Assembly (NCBI GenBank): GCA_961205875.1
Contig: OY540815.1
Span: 8,928,001 to 8,992,000, forward strand
DNA: 64,000 nucleotides
Source of the DNA: Sialis fuliginosa
Taxonomy: Eukaryota; Arthropoda; Insecta; Megaloptera; Sialidae
Direction of reading: 5' to 3'
A program made the translations under genes and the position numbers. A model generated the notes under the pieces. The model worked only from the letters and a program-made list of their open reading frames with translations, did no database searches and was not told where the DNA came from. Positions 47,303 to 59,960 of this stretch are shown here, piece after piece. Every line of letters begins with the position of its first letter. Position 1 is the first letter of the stretch.

Positions 47303-49077
47303 ATGGTACAGAAAAAATGCTGTGTAGAAACATGCGATGATATAACATCTACCAGACATCGATTCCCGATTGACGATGATGAAATTTTCCAAACTTGGGT
47401 CCAGCATATAAATCATTCAAAATTTTCTACACTTACAAAAAAACAGATATACGACAACTATGTAATATGTGATAAGCATTTCACAGATGATTGCAAACTA
47501 AGATCGAAAAAACTTAGGAAGAAAGTTGTACCTACATTATTTTTAACAGGTAAACTATTTTAGAATATATTGTTTGTGGTTAAAATTAAATGAATTTCAA
47601 TGTTTTCATAGGTTTAAATGAAATTTCAAGTCAGACCACTTTAGACTTGAAAGTTGAAGTTAACGGAGTAGATGATCCACTCAAAGCTCTAGGGTTAAAT
47701 GCAAAATGGGAAGTAAATACAGATGACTGTGAACAGAAGTTAAATAAATTCAAAAAAGAAGACCTATGCCGTACTTGCTTAAGTTCGGAAAACCTCACCT
47801 CACTATTTACATGTTACATACAAGAAACAGAAGTTGCTTCAATCTTAAGTTACTGCACTGCTTTACAGATAGCAAAAAATGACGATCTCCCAGATAAAAT
47901 CTGTACACAATGTGTCACCTTTTTAAATCAGATCTACCTATTTAGACAGCAGTGTGAGAAAATAGATAATTTCTTAAGGACTTACGAACCCCCAGAACAA
48001 AAAGACGATTTAATCGTCAAACCTGAAATCGTTTACGACGATTTTATCGATGACCAATATTCCGATAATGAATCCAGTTCCGAAGAAAACAAGTCCCAAA
48101 ACAAGACAAAGAAGTGCAAGATTAAATCGGACATAAAGAAGAAACCAAACCTAAAAAAATGCAAGGACTGTCTTGAGAACAATGTTGAAGAATGCGAACA
48201 CATAAAAACGAAAAAGAAGGTACGGCACACTTGTATTATATGTGGTGTAGAAATGTGGGCGTACCAGTTAAAAGTGCACATGATGCTAGTACACCAGAAT
48301 GAAAAACCTTATCAATGTGACATGTGTGACAAGAGATTTGTATACCCACACAGTTTAGAAAGGCATAAAGTCACGCATAATGTCGGAAAACTCAAGCACA
48401 AGTGCGAAATATGCCAAAAGAACTTTGCACGTACCGAACACCTCAAGAGTCATCTGATAACGCATTCCGAAGAACGGCCGTATGTTTGCGAACACTGCGG
48501 CAAGAGTTTCAAGCGTCCGAGAGGTTTGGAAGACCACCGCGAGTACACGCACAATCAAAAAAGCAAACGGGCTTACAAGTGTAACATCTGCAACCGCAGT
48601 TACTGTTCCAGAGCTTCGTTATCGGTGCACATGAACACACATGGAGAAAGGAAAGAGTTCTTGTGCAATTATTGTGGGAAAGGGTTCCCAAGGAAGGTCA
48701 ACCTGGATTCACATCTCGTAGTGCACACGAAAGAGCGCCTGTTTTCTTGCAACACTTGCGGCAAGCGCTTTGCAAGGAAAGCGGCTCAACAGATACACAG
48801 TCGAATACACACGGGCGACAGACTGAGCGTGTGTATTATTTGTGGCCGTAAATTTACTACCAAGTCAAGGCTGAAGCTACACATTAAGACACATACGGGG
48901 GAGAAACCGTTTACTTGCACATACTGCGACAAACCATTTGCAGACAAACATAACCTCAAAGTGCACATCCGGATACACACAGGGGAAACTCCATATGAAT
49001 GTCCGGAGTGCGGGATGAGGTTCAGAGAGGTCGGGGCGCTGAAGAAGCACAGACAAGATCATGCTGCGAATATTTGA
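47303..49077 (+). CDS. THAP-ZAD-C2H2 zinc-finger transcription factor
   Basis: Exons are 47303-47549 and 47612-49077, joined G|GT, giving 570 residues. Residues 1-80 form a THAP DNA-binding domain: C6/C7, C11, W32, C56 and H59, with VVPTLF as the AVPTxF motif. Residues 134-208 form a ZAD domain, a dimerising arthropod-specific zinc module, with C135, C138, C180 and C183. An acidic then Lys-rich linker follows, and then ten C2H2 fingers from about residue 294 to the end, several joined by TGEKP-like linkers (HTGDRLSV, HTGEKPFT, HTGETPYE). Nuclear, likely a sequence-specific regulator. I do not recognise a particular orthologue. The fusion of THAP and ZAD in one protein is uncommon. THAP is itself related to P-element transposase DNA-binding domains. 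Confidence 0.93.
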
Positions 49078-50322
49078 CACGACGGTAATGTCACCAGTGG
49101 TAATAACTTGTACATGATTTAAAATATAACAGGTTCTGGATCTTGGTCGTAAAAACACAAAATGGGTTCATAGAGTGACGGACAATTATTTGGGAGCTGG
49201 GAAATCTTAAAATTTACGATTACTCAGTGATTTTGTGTTTAAGTTTTGTCTATTTCGAATATTAGTCATTTAATAAATTGTATATACTTTAAAATAATGT
49301 GTTCGTGGTAGATTTAGTCAGTTTTAAACATTACAAAACAGTACTGTATAATAACAATAACCCTAACGGAAATATTCCAATGTTTTACGAGAAACTACGA
49401 AAATCAACGCGTATTTCTACAAATACAACAGTTTTGTCGACATTTAAAAAAATTTTGTTAACTTTCGTTATTCCTGGTTTTATAAAAAAAATAGTTATAC
49501 AAGGTATCCAAGAATTGTTTTGTTTTGTGTCTATGGAATTATATTTTATTACTCCATAATCTCCCTCCGCTAGTTTGTTTCAATCTCCCAGAGCTCCACA
49601 ATTTCTCAGAATCGTACTGGACATCGCAAACCTGGAACTCACACTGTACCTGTCATAAAATATCATAGTTTGTACTCGCCTCTGTAAAAATTTATTTAAA
49701 AATATTTATACTAGCAGTAACTAAAATTTTTGTATACATAGTACGCAAAATGAAGTTACACCATTAGCAAGAGTTAAATTACAATCAATAGCAGTGTAGA
49801 AATTAGTAGATACTTGTTACTGTAATTATTTTTTCTCTGTTCAAACTCGCAAAAACATATGAGTTGTGTAGAAACATTAAAATATTGCTAGGAATTCTAA
49901 CATATTTGTAACAATTTGTGTTGAAAAGAATTGCTACAAAAAAATTACACTAGAAACTTTAGAATTTTATATTTTCTACTATTACTTGTTCATCATGAAT
50001 AACTATGAAATATTAAAGCCGAACTTAAATATTCCTCAAATTAATTGATTTTCATAGGAATTATTTCTGTTAGGTAAGAAGAAAAATTATTCAAACTGAT
50101 GTATAATGACAAACTGCATAAGTTTTGTAAATATTAAATTTAAAATAATATAGGTATATAATACTCATTATAATAATATTTCATACCTTTTTTATTGTAT
50201 ATTATGTTTACTTATAAAGATTTAAGTAAATAAAAATACTGATGGTCTTAGGTCATAACATGATAACTAACTTTATGGGCCTTTTTCCAATTTATTTGAA
50301 GAGAAATACATTAAAATAAATG
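49078..50322. other. 3' flank of the THAP-ZAD gene; no gene seen
   Basis: AT-rich sequence with candidate AATAAA-type signals (for example TTTAATAAATTG near 49268). Short open frames here have no recognisable protein features. Confidence 0.4.
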
Positions 50323-50326
50323 GTTA

Positions 50327-51410
50327 TGTGGGGACTACTACCCACACAACCTTTTGTCGCCTGTACATAACTAACTATCATATTAAAATAAATTATGATA
50401 GATAGCTATGTTTCAGAAAATTTTTATAAAACAAAGTAAGTGGTTCTGGAAATTTTGACAGATCATTTGATAAAATAAATTGTGATATATTTTAAATATA
50501 ATATCTATTGTTAATAAATAAATAATTAGTGCAAATCACTAAATCGGTCAATTAAGAAACTGCGTCAGTTCTTGGGAATGATTAATTTCTTCAGGAGATT
50601 CTTGCACAAGGCTGCACAAGTTCAAGCACCACTCAATAACCTTCTTCAAGGAAACGCCAGAGGAAAGACGCCTGTAAACTGGACATCCGAGTCCACTGGA
50701 GCATTTGAAGCAAGTAAAGAGAGTCTTGCACAGGCTACTTTACTTGCTCATCCTGAGCATAACGCACCGCTAGCTATCTTCATCGATGCTTCAGATTACG
50801 CAGTAGAAGCTGCCCTCCAACAATTCGTTGACGGTGCCTGGCAACCCTTAGATTTCTTCTCCAAGAAGTTGAGCTCTTTTTTGTCAGATTGTAAAGTCTT
50901 CTCGGCCGTGGATCTTGATATAACCTCCACAGGAACAGGTTCAACTATAACCTCCTCAGCAACAGGTTCAACTATAACCTCCACAGAAACAGGTTCAATT
51001 ATAACCTCCACAAAAAAAGGTTCAACAACAACCTACAACAAAGCAACAGATTTAATAGCCTCCATACACCGGTACCTATCTAGTTTTTCGTTGAAAACTG
51101 ATGATCAAGATCCATGGCCGAGAAGACTTTACAATCTGACAATCGACAGAGTAAAACCAGAACTAGAATATGCCAAAACAAAATTGGGTAGACATGTCCG
51201 CTTCCCGGACCGTCTACAAAGCTATTTTTAATTCTAAAATACTAGCAAGGGGGTACTGTGGGGACTACTACTCACACAACCTTTTGTCGCCTGTACATAA
51301 CTAACTATCATATTAAAATCATAATAATTATTTTTGACATGTCAGATTTTACAATCGATTTTATATTTTACAATATATTAATAAATAAATAATTAGTGCA
51401 AATCACTAAA
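50327..51410 (+). mobile_element. Internally deleted Ty3/gypsy LTR retrotransposon
   Basis: Two LTR copies start TGTGGGGACTACTAC and end 'gtgcaaatcactaaa': 50327-50543 (217 bp) and 51257-51410 (154 bp, internally shorter). A matching GTTA target duplication lies at 50323-50326 and 51411-51414. A purine tract GCAAGGGGG precedes the 3' LTR. The 5' LTR runs almost directly into late reverse-transcriptase sequence, so primer site, gag, protease and most of pol are gone. Non-autonomous remnant. Confidence 0.88.
50572..51231 (+). pseudogene. Gypsy pol fragment (RT end/RNase H) with inserted minisatellite
   Basis: The frame reads LGMINFFRRFLHKAAQVQAP and WTSESTGAFEASKESLAQAT, then LAIFIDASDYAVEAALQQ and WQPLDFFSKKLS. 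This is the end of reverse transcriptase and start of RNase H of a Ty3/gypsy polyprotein. At about 50921-51030 a 30-bp unit ('ataacctccacagaaacagg...') is repeated about four times. It encodes TSTxTGSTI-type repeats where RNase H should continue. The tail ends LGRHVRFPDRLQSYF, a typical polyprotein C-terminus. Integrase is missing. The frame is open but cannot encode a working polyprotein. Confidence 0.85.
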
Positions 51411-51414
51411 GTTA

Positions 51415-52222
51415 TTTATAGAAAATCTCTGATTTACAGGTACACTTAAAACATGCAAATCGCTTTTCTGATAAATTGAATTCAAATATCTTGTTTTGAT
51501 CTAAGATCGTCAATATAATTTAGAATAAATATTGGTCAGTATTATAAATGACAGTTTCAATTTAAAATTTACAAACAGGATAATGTTTAATTTAATAAAA
51601 ACTTATACATCTGTTTGGGACTTATAATACTGGTTAAATATTGTATTGCAATAATAATAGAATACTTACTACAATATATGTATAGTTTTTTTTTTGTATG
51701 TGTGTGAATATTTTTTATATATTGTAATTATATGTGTCTACCTGTATAAATATATAAGTAGTATGTTTTGTAAATATTCATTTTAATAAAAAATATTTAT
51801 TTACAATGATTATTTGCATTTGTATAGAATTTGTATTGTAATTCTGGAATAACTTTTTACCTGTATTAGGGTTGAAATTTGAAATATCGTGAATTTTATG
51901 TATTTTTATTGTTATATAAGAAGAGTATTTTGTTTGAGATTTACATATACCTTTATCATTTATGATATTAGTAGTATAAGTAGGTATTTATGTAAATAAA
52001 TATATCAAAATTAAAACAAATAATACCGTTTTCCCATCCATAAGGATTAAGGATTGAATTTCGAAAAAACACTCCCTAATAGTCTGGGGACCTTTTGCGA
52101 AAATTTTTGTAGTCGCGGATTTTCGTTTGATTTTTTTCTTGATAGGTATTATTCAATTTAAATTTGGCGCTTAAATTCCGTCAACAATTCGTTGAACTTC
52201 GTGTTGTCATCGCTGGCACAAA
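51415..52222. other. AT-rich spacer before eIF3d; no gene seen
   Basis: Microsatellite-like TATATG runs, no coding signal. The last 80 bases before 52223 are probably the eIF3d 5' untranslated region and promoter. Confidence 0.4.
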
Positions 52223-54412
52223 ATGGCCGAAAATTTAGGTATGCCATTTTACAACTAAGTTTTACATAAGGAACAGTTTTGTAAATAAATAACGTGAAAT
52301 AGAGAAGTTGTTTTGTGTTTAATAATACAATGACACTCACAGATTCGCAAGGTGATGATAAAATGCCGCATTTCAAAGCGCCGGTCGTCCAAGATAACCC
52401 TACTGGCTGGGGACCATGTGAATTGCCTGAACAATTCCGGGATATGCCCTACCAGCCTTTCAGCAAAGGAGACCGTCTTGGTAAAATCAGTGACTGGACT
52501 GGTGCTGCATTCCAGGATAAGAAATACGCAAGTAATATTTGTAATCTGTATATTTTTAAAATACAAGTTTGCTAACATAACCTTTAAACAGATAAATACG
52601 CGTCTGCATTTGGAGCCGGCAGTCAGTACGCGTATTATCATGACGAAGATGAATCTACATTCCATCTCGTTGATACGACCCGTGTGCAGAAACCACCGTA
52701 TCAACGAGGCAGGTTCAGGGCTAATCAACGTAATATGCGAGGTGGTCGAGGAGGTAGGGGAGGTGGAGCCATGTCTGGAATGCAAGCTTTGGGCAAGGGA
52801 TTGAAACTACGTGATAGAGATCGTAAAGGTGCAGTCAAGAAATGGGGTCAACAAAGAGTGAGTGTAAAATAACCTGGTTATTTTCATAAACTGATTTTTT
52901 TTTTTTGTTTAGCCGCCAATGAAGATACGCGATGCTTCTGTGACAGTTCGCCCAGATTGGGTAACAATAGAAGAAATGGACTTTCCTCGTCTTGCAAAGC
53001 TGTCTCTTCCAGGAATAAAGGAAGGAGATGATATAATGTGCTGCGGCACTTTGGAGTATTATGATAAATCCTATGATCGTGTTAATGTCAAGAATGAGAA
53101 GCCGCTACAGCGTATCGATAGGATTTTCCATACTGTGACTACAACTGATGATCCAATTATAAGAAAGTTATCGAAAACTGAAGGAAACGTGTATGCTACT
53201 GATACTATTTTAGCTACGATCATGTGTTGTACAAGGTCTAATTATTCTTGGGATATTGTCATTGAAAAAATAGGTAATTGTTTTAAAAAGAATAATATTT
53301 TTTCCCAACTAATTCTTTACTTTTTTAAATCCAGGTGATAAGCTGTTCTTTGATAAACGTGACAACACTGAATTTGATCTGTTAACTGTGAACGAGACAT
53401 CAGTGGAGCCTCCACAGGATGATGGAAACTCATTGAATTCTCCTCGTAACTTGGCTTTGGAAGCTACATTTATCAAGAACAACTTTAGCCAGCAAGTGTT
53501 GCGTATGGGTCCCAATGAGCCTAAGCATAGGTTCGATCACCCCAATCCTTTCATTTCCGAAGAGGAGGAAGGTGAAGTGGCCAGCGTTGCTTACCGCTAC
53601 AGGAAATGGGACTTAGGAAGTGATGTTGTAAGTATAAAGCTTATTTAACCAGGAAGTTGAACCAATACAATTCCTGTACTGGATTGGTTTTTAACACAAT
53701 TTTATGTACAGTCCTAAAGTGAAGAAATAATACATATTAATGTGTTTATTTATGTAGGTTTTGGTGGCCCGTTGCGAACACGATGCTGTCGTACAATCAC
53801 CAAATGGAGAACTGCAATTCTTGTCTATCAAAGCTCTTAATGAATGGGACTCGAAATTAGCTAACGGTGTTGAATGGAGACAGAAACTAGACATCCAACG
53901 CGGTGCCGTCTTAGCTAACGAGTTAAGAAACAATGCTTGCAAACTTGCTAAGTGGACTGTTCAAGCCCTCCTTGCTGGTAGTGATCAGTTGAAACTAGGT
54001 TATGTTTCACGTGCTCTAGTCAGAGACTCGAGTAAACATGTCATTCTTGGAACACAGCAATACAAACCACATGAATTTGCAACCCAAATCAACCTTAACA
54101 TGGATAATGCGTGGGGTATTTTGCGGTGTATCGTCGACATTGTTATGAAACAAAAAGATGGTAAGTGTTGTATAAGAAAGTAGTTAAAGAGCTGGTTATA
54201 TGTTTCTGATTGTGTAATTGTTTAATCTAGGTAAATATCTGATAATGAAGGACCCGAACAAGCCGATGATTCGTTTGTATGACATTCCGGATAATACTTT
54301 TGAATCGGACGCTGAAACTGATTCTGAAGAAGAAGCGACACCGGAAGTTACTAGCACTTTCCAACCTTTATATTCGTATTCGTCGAGTTCCACCGCATTG
54401 AAACGAACTTAA
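52223..54412 (+). CDS. eIF3d: eIF3d, translation initiation factor 3 subunit D
   Basis: Exons are 52223-52238, 52343-52531, 52592-52857, 52913-53273, 53335-53627, 53758-54160 and 54231-54412; phases join, giving 569 residues (human eIF3d is 548). I chose the small first exon ATGGCCGAAAATTTAG because it has a good start context and a GTATGC donor, and it joins in phase to CACAG|AT, giving MAENLDSQGDDK. Without that splice, an upstream ATG at 52331 gives [11 protein letters not shown] instead. The core includes [40 protein letters not shown], an RG/GG-rich segment ([11 protein letters not shown]), [22 protein letters not shown] and [12 protein letters not shown]. The family is the cap-binding eIF3 subunit, cytosolic. 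The acidic C-terminus ([12 protein letters not shown]) is shortened compared with human and followed by a Ser-rich tail. Confidence 0.96.
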
Positions 54413-54553
54413 AAGTATTGTAATTGTTATGTGGTTATGTTATTATACTCAGCTCTTGAAATATAATGGTATACTGAAATGAGTTTGCATTTTTTCAAAG
54501 TGTTTTTAAATTTATTTTAAATTCTATAAAACCAATGAAGTTATTGAAATACA

Positions 54554-55965
54554 TTATTTTACATTAAAATGACTTTCAAACTCCCTAATAACGAATATCA
54601 ACTTTCTAATAGCGATATCTACATCTAAGTCAGTGATTTCATAATAAATCGTAACTCTTACGAATCCCTCATTTCGACACCCTAATTTAACAATAACATT
54701 TTCTGTTTCATTGCTTGAAACGGTTTTCATCCTTCTAAGAAACTCTGAACCTTTAACTTTAGATGTATCAAGAGCAATCATTAAGATATTCGTTTTACAG
54801 TTGTCTAAATCAACTTTAAATATATCACTGTTTAAATCATGTAAAGCTTTAGCTATTTTATAAGTTCTTCGGTGGTCTTCAGCTAGGCGGTCGATCATCT
54901 CGTCTAGAGCAACTAAACCGCAAGCTGCAATGACTCCAGCTTGCCTCATTCCACCTCCTAGAACTTTACGCATGCGTCTTGCTCTGTAAATTAATTACAA
55001 TGTAGATTAAATATTTAATTACGTTTAAAAAAATAACTTACCGATTTATAAATTCAGTAGAACCAAGTAAAAGTGATCCTACAGGAGCACCTAGATTTTT
55101 ACTCAAACAAAAGCAAACCGAATCTACATATTTTGTTATTTCTTTAGCAGAAACGTTAGAAGCAACAGAGGCATTGAATATTCTCGCGCCGTCCATGTGT
55201 AATGCAATATTATACATCTTAGCAAGTTTGTTTAGTTTGTCAAGCCATTCGATAGGTAAGATCTGTAATAGATAATATCAATTTTAGCGTTTCAGGTGGA
55301 AATGCATAAAGATAAATTTAACTAGAACAATATTACCTTTCCACCGCACATATTATGCGTATTCTCGACAATTATTAAACTAGTTATAGGTTCGTGGCAA
55401 TCAGGGTTCTTTCTTATTCTTGATTCCACTTCATCCAAATCAAAAGTTCCATCAGATTTGTTTTTTACAAGAACTAACTGTACGCCAGCTATTTGAGCAG
55501 CACCAGCTAAAATAATGTTAATTTTCCAAATTGGAGTGCTATTATAAACTTATTAAACTTGTAGATACCTTGTTCAAATAAATATACATGACTATTATCA
55601 CCAACGATAGCTTCAGACCCTCTTTGTGAACAGTGCAACATAACTACAAAAAAAAGAAGTAATTTAACTAGCCTAACCCACAGGCCTAACCTAATATAAT
55701 CTCAAATATAACCTGAAATTAAATTAGCCATAGTGCCCGAAGGTAAAAACAAGGCTGCTTCCTTTCCAAGCATTTCACATGCTTGTTTCTCCAGTTTATT
55801 AACAGTTGGATCTTCTCCCATTACATCATCTCCTACTTCTGCAATGAACATTGCCTCTCGCATTGCCTTAGTTGGTCGACTGATTGTATCACTTCGAAAA
55901 TCTATCACGTATGGTGCATTGTCATCATTCTCAATAGCAAAAATATCGTTTGTTTTTGAACACAT
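54554..55965 (-). CDS. L-threonine aldolase, low-specificity type (PLP enzyme)
   Basis: Exons are 55713-55965, 55569-55643, 55337-55506, 55042-55262 and 54554-54983; phases join, giving 382 residues. The fold-type I threonine aldolase signature is clear: [46 protein letters not shown], then [24 protein letters not shown] with D190 and R193 contacting the cofactor, and [16 protein letters not shown] with the PLP lysine K221. The reaction is threonine or allo-threonine to glycine plus acetaldehyde. Closely related members act on other beta-hydroxy amino acids, so the exact substrate is not certain. No targeting peptide is obvious, so it is probably cytosolic. Its 3' end lies 141 bp from the eIF3d stop (convergent), and its start faces the C15orf61 homologue across 662 bp. 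Confidence 0.93.
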
Positions 55966-56627
55966 GTCTGTATTATGAAATTTATTTTAAAATAAACATA
56001 AGTAATGCTCCAAATTATTTTATGAAAAATCTATTTTGTTATAGATGAGTTCACAATGTGTTATCTTTATGGATAAATTCACGATAAAATACAAACAAAC
56101 AAGTGATACAAGGCCAAGGTATATAAAGTCTTTATATACCTTGATACAAAGCTATATTTAAAGCATGTACTTCACTTGTTGATTGCTATATTTGCATTGT
56201 ATTTGTACAATGTGTAGTAGATAGCAGGTTCCACTGTATAGAAGATATGATATTAATATATGATGATATTTAATATTATTTAAACTAATAGTACAAACTT
56301 TACTTACATTAGCGCTGATCAAATCTATATTTATTATTCTGTGGTGATTCTTTGCTGTGGGGCAAAATACTGTGGGGGTATGCAGGGCTGGGGATATATT
56401 AGTGCACAAATATTTATTGTTTTGTGGTGCACAAGCACAAGTCTTTATATACCTTGATACACAAGTATTTAAAATTTCTATACATGACATTGGCTCAATT
56501 GTCATTTGTGTACATAATACAGAAACATAACCATTATAACGTTATGTGTGCTTAATTTATATTTTCTAAATTACTTATTATTTGATTAATTAATTAAGAC
56601 AACAATGAACAAATATAAAAATAAATA
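55966..56627. other. Divergent promoter region, threonine aldolase / C15orf61 homologue
   Basis: Contains a perfect 27-bp palindrome at 56116-56142 (AAGGTATATAAAG, T, CTTTATATACCTT). A 23-bp direct repeat of part of it recurs at about 56439-56461. No gene-like frame; a 115-codon open frame on the minus strand here has no protein character. Confidence 0.45.
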
Positions 56628-57189
<562 letters not shown>

Positions 57190-57578
57190 TATTAATATAA
57201 TATTTATTATATTGTATCTATGCAAGTTTATTAAATTATATAATTCAGTAATATTATATTGTATTATAAGATGTTTTTCAATTTAAAAAATATAGACTAA
57301 AAATTAATAATATTGAAAACTATGCGATCATAGATTTCAAGGGGACGATCACCCCCAAAGGTGTGATTCAACACTGGTGTCTTCGTGATTAAACCGAAAA
57401 ATCGGTGCCTATGTTTGCGATTGTATATAAATAATTAACACAAAGTATATGACATTGTATATTTTAACTACTTTAATAATTCTTCTAAATATACATTAAT
57501 ACTTTACAAATGTAAAAAAAATATAATTCTGATATCAAAACTTAAAAAATATAAAATAGTCAAATAATAAAAGTATCG
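57190..57578. other. Convergent 3' spacer, C15orf61 homologue / otu
   Basis: AT-rich untranslated sequence of both genes. A GC-richer patch at 57335-57420 ('aaggggacgatcacccccaaag') has no assigned role. Confidence 0.35.
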
Positions 57579-59960
57579 TCAAATCATCTGTACGCTTTCT
57601 GTAGTTGAATTGATAAAGATAAATGGTTCTCCAAAATACGGTGACGTTGGAGGATAATACCATGGATGGTATAAAATTGCAGGTTGAACCGGCTCAACTG
57701 CACTTGTAGTAGTTCCACTCACTGGCTGAGGGAAGAAATTAACATTAACTGGTACGGATAAGGGGTAACAATTTTCAGCTGAAACATAACGTGATCCAAT
57801 AGTTGAATCTTCAGTTTGAAAATTTGCATTTATATTAGTTTGTTCAGTTGGCGATGCTACATGCATTGAGTTCCAAGTACGGTTTTCATTGCAGAATGGT
57901 TTTTGTGATGAATATTCATGAACGTCTCCTAAAAATATGGATAGCATAAAAATTAATATTATTGCAGAAGATATTAATATTATTACCATTCTTTGAACTA
58001 TCTATGTTAGCGTTTAATGTACAGCAATTGTATTCGTTATTTAGATATATGGGATTATCAAAAATAATGTTCGGAGTTGTAGAAACAGCTTCTGATTTTT
58101 CTTCAAACTGCGGAGGACACATTGCATACATAGAATAAGGAATGAAGTTTGGTGATTGCCATTGGTTATTCAAGAACGATTGTATTTCGTAGGAATAATA
58201 TTCGGACTTAATGTTTTTAGAATTAGGTGTAACCGTGTATTTTAGAGCAGCAGGTTGCTAAAAAGAATTAGTGTTAAAATTTTAGAAAATAATATTTTTG
58301 TATGTAATAAATTAAATACCGAAGTCGTTATTTTTTTCTCAGTATCTTCATTTGTTTTCTTCAAAGATTTTGAAGAAATAATTTTTGTCATTTCCAAATT
58401 TTTATGAAGTCGAGTTGACTTTATTAATTTAGAAACTGCATTTTCTAAAATTTCAAAAATAAAATTTATAATTATATAGGAATAACAAGAACATAACACA
58501 CAACGTACTATCTAAAGAATTGGTTATAGTTTCACGAATTATATTTTTGTAAGATCTAAGCGGAAGAGGCCATGGTTTTGCTTGAGGAAGCGGCATAAGC
58601 TGGTGGCGTCGAACTGCGACAGTTTGAGCTAAAGCTACTACATAAACTAAACATAGATCGGTATCGTTCTTCTCATCATTTTGTGATACTTTCTGAATAT
58701 AACACAGATGATGAGCGTTATCATTGTTGTCCATGTTTGATAATTTTACATAACATTGTACACCTTCGGTAAAATCATCGCCACCTTTATACCATTGCTT
58801 GTAACGCAATTCTAAAATATTAAATATATACTTGAGCTTTTCATGAGCCACAATGACTAACTCCACATAAATTTGTATAATGTATAATACCTCTGCGAAC
58901 TTCTATCCAGCAATCGTATTCAATATTTCTATAAATATTAACATCGAGTGCTTTTGCTACTTTAAATGAAAATGGAGCTAAACCATCTTGTATGGATTGA
59001 TACAACTGTTTTTTCTCATTCTTTTTTTTCTCGATATCGTTTTTTGACTTCACATTTGATGTATCGTTTGTTTGCTGACCTTGATGTAACATTAAATTGA
59101 CTATGGTTTCTGTATGTCCGATATTAAAAACGTTTTCATAGAGCATCGTGTAGGTTATAGCTAAAAATTGTTTTAAGGTTTACTGAAGAGATTATACCTG
59201 GGAAATAATTAATTCTATCTACGTAAATTAAATTTTATCTAATGTTCTTAATAGATCTACTTTAATTTATGTACATCATAGTAAGACTAAAAATATGTAT
59301 GTAAATAGAAGATACGTAGATATTAACTATTTTTTCCTTATTTATAAATTAATAAAAATAATATTTACATTGACAAAACGCTGCATTTTCTATATAACTC
59401 ATCTGGAAAACAGAATCATAATGGTCTGGACAAATTAAACACAGTAAAAACTGTTTATCCATTTTTCTTTTAGTTATGTTCATTATTTCGTAAGTCCGGG
59501 AATTAAAAATAACTATGTCACGTCTGAAACAAATATATATTATGTTTAAAAAGAATCAAAAACTTTTTTTGAATGTAACGTACTTATAAAGTAGACTACA
59601 AACACTTAATTCTATTTCACCACAAATAACTAAATGCTTTTCTAAATGGTCAATATACATTTCATCTATATATTGGCTCAGTTCTTTTATATGTTGACGC
59701 ATAAAATTAACAACTTCAGTCCTTATTTGAAGATGATGAATTTGAGTCATGAATAGCTATAAGTGCATATAAAATAATTTTAATAATATTACATAATAAT
59801 ATACATAATTAAAATATTGATAACGTATTTGTACCTGTTCAGATATAGCTCTAAACAAACATGTTTCATCATGTGCTGTACTTTTTCTATAGTATCCAAT
59901 ATTTTCAAGCCATTGGTCAACAAGCCTATATTTACGTTTTATTATATTTCTTGGTGCCAT
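57579..59960 (-). CDS. otu: Otu (ovarian tumor) homologue, OTU-Tudor protein
   Basis: Exons are 59835-59960, 59584-59756, 59369-59523, 58891-59160, 58509-58811, 58320-58444, 57987-58257 and 57579-57928; phases join, giving 590 residues. The OTU cysteine-protease domain spans about residues 12-150. It has D31-E-T-C34-LFRAISEQ (nucleophile C34) and CPDHYDSVF with H134, followed by AFCQSITYTMLYENVF, which parallels Drosophila Otu. A Tudor-like domain follows at about 242-317 (ELRYKQWYKGGDDFTEGVQC...HHLCYIQKV). The C-terminus is low-complexity and rich in Pro/Tyr/Asn (HPWYYPPTSPYFGEP). In Drosophila, Otu is a germline and immune deubiquitinase/RNA-associated protein; vertebrate OTUD4 is related. 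Intron 3 (59161-59368) is largely filled by a MITE. The start codon is 653 bp from that of RPF2 (divergent). Confidence 0.85.
59197..59338. mobile_element. MITE family M1, short copy inside otu intron 3
   Basis: Preceded by TA. Begins CCTGGGAAATAATTAATTCT and ends ATTAACTATTTTTTCC. The inside carries ATCTACGTA and TAGATCTAC motifs like the larger copy at 8427-8746. It accounts for about two thirds of the 208-bp intron. Confidence 0.5.

Noticed and set aside
49299..49559. 86-codon open frame downstream of the THAP-ZAD gene
   Set aside because: No domain and AT-rich composition in the 3' flank.
56158..56505. 115-codon minus-strand open frame rich in Cys and Tyr
   Set aside because: No recognisable domain, and it lies in the promoter region between two divergent genes; AT-rich chance frame.
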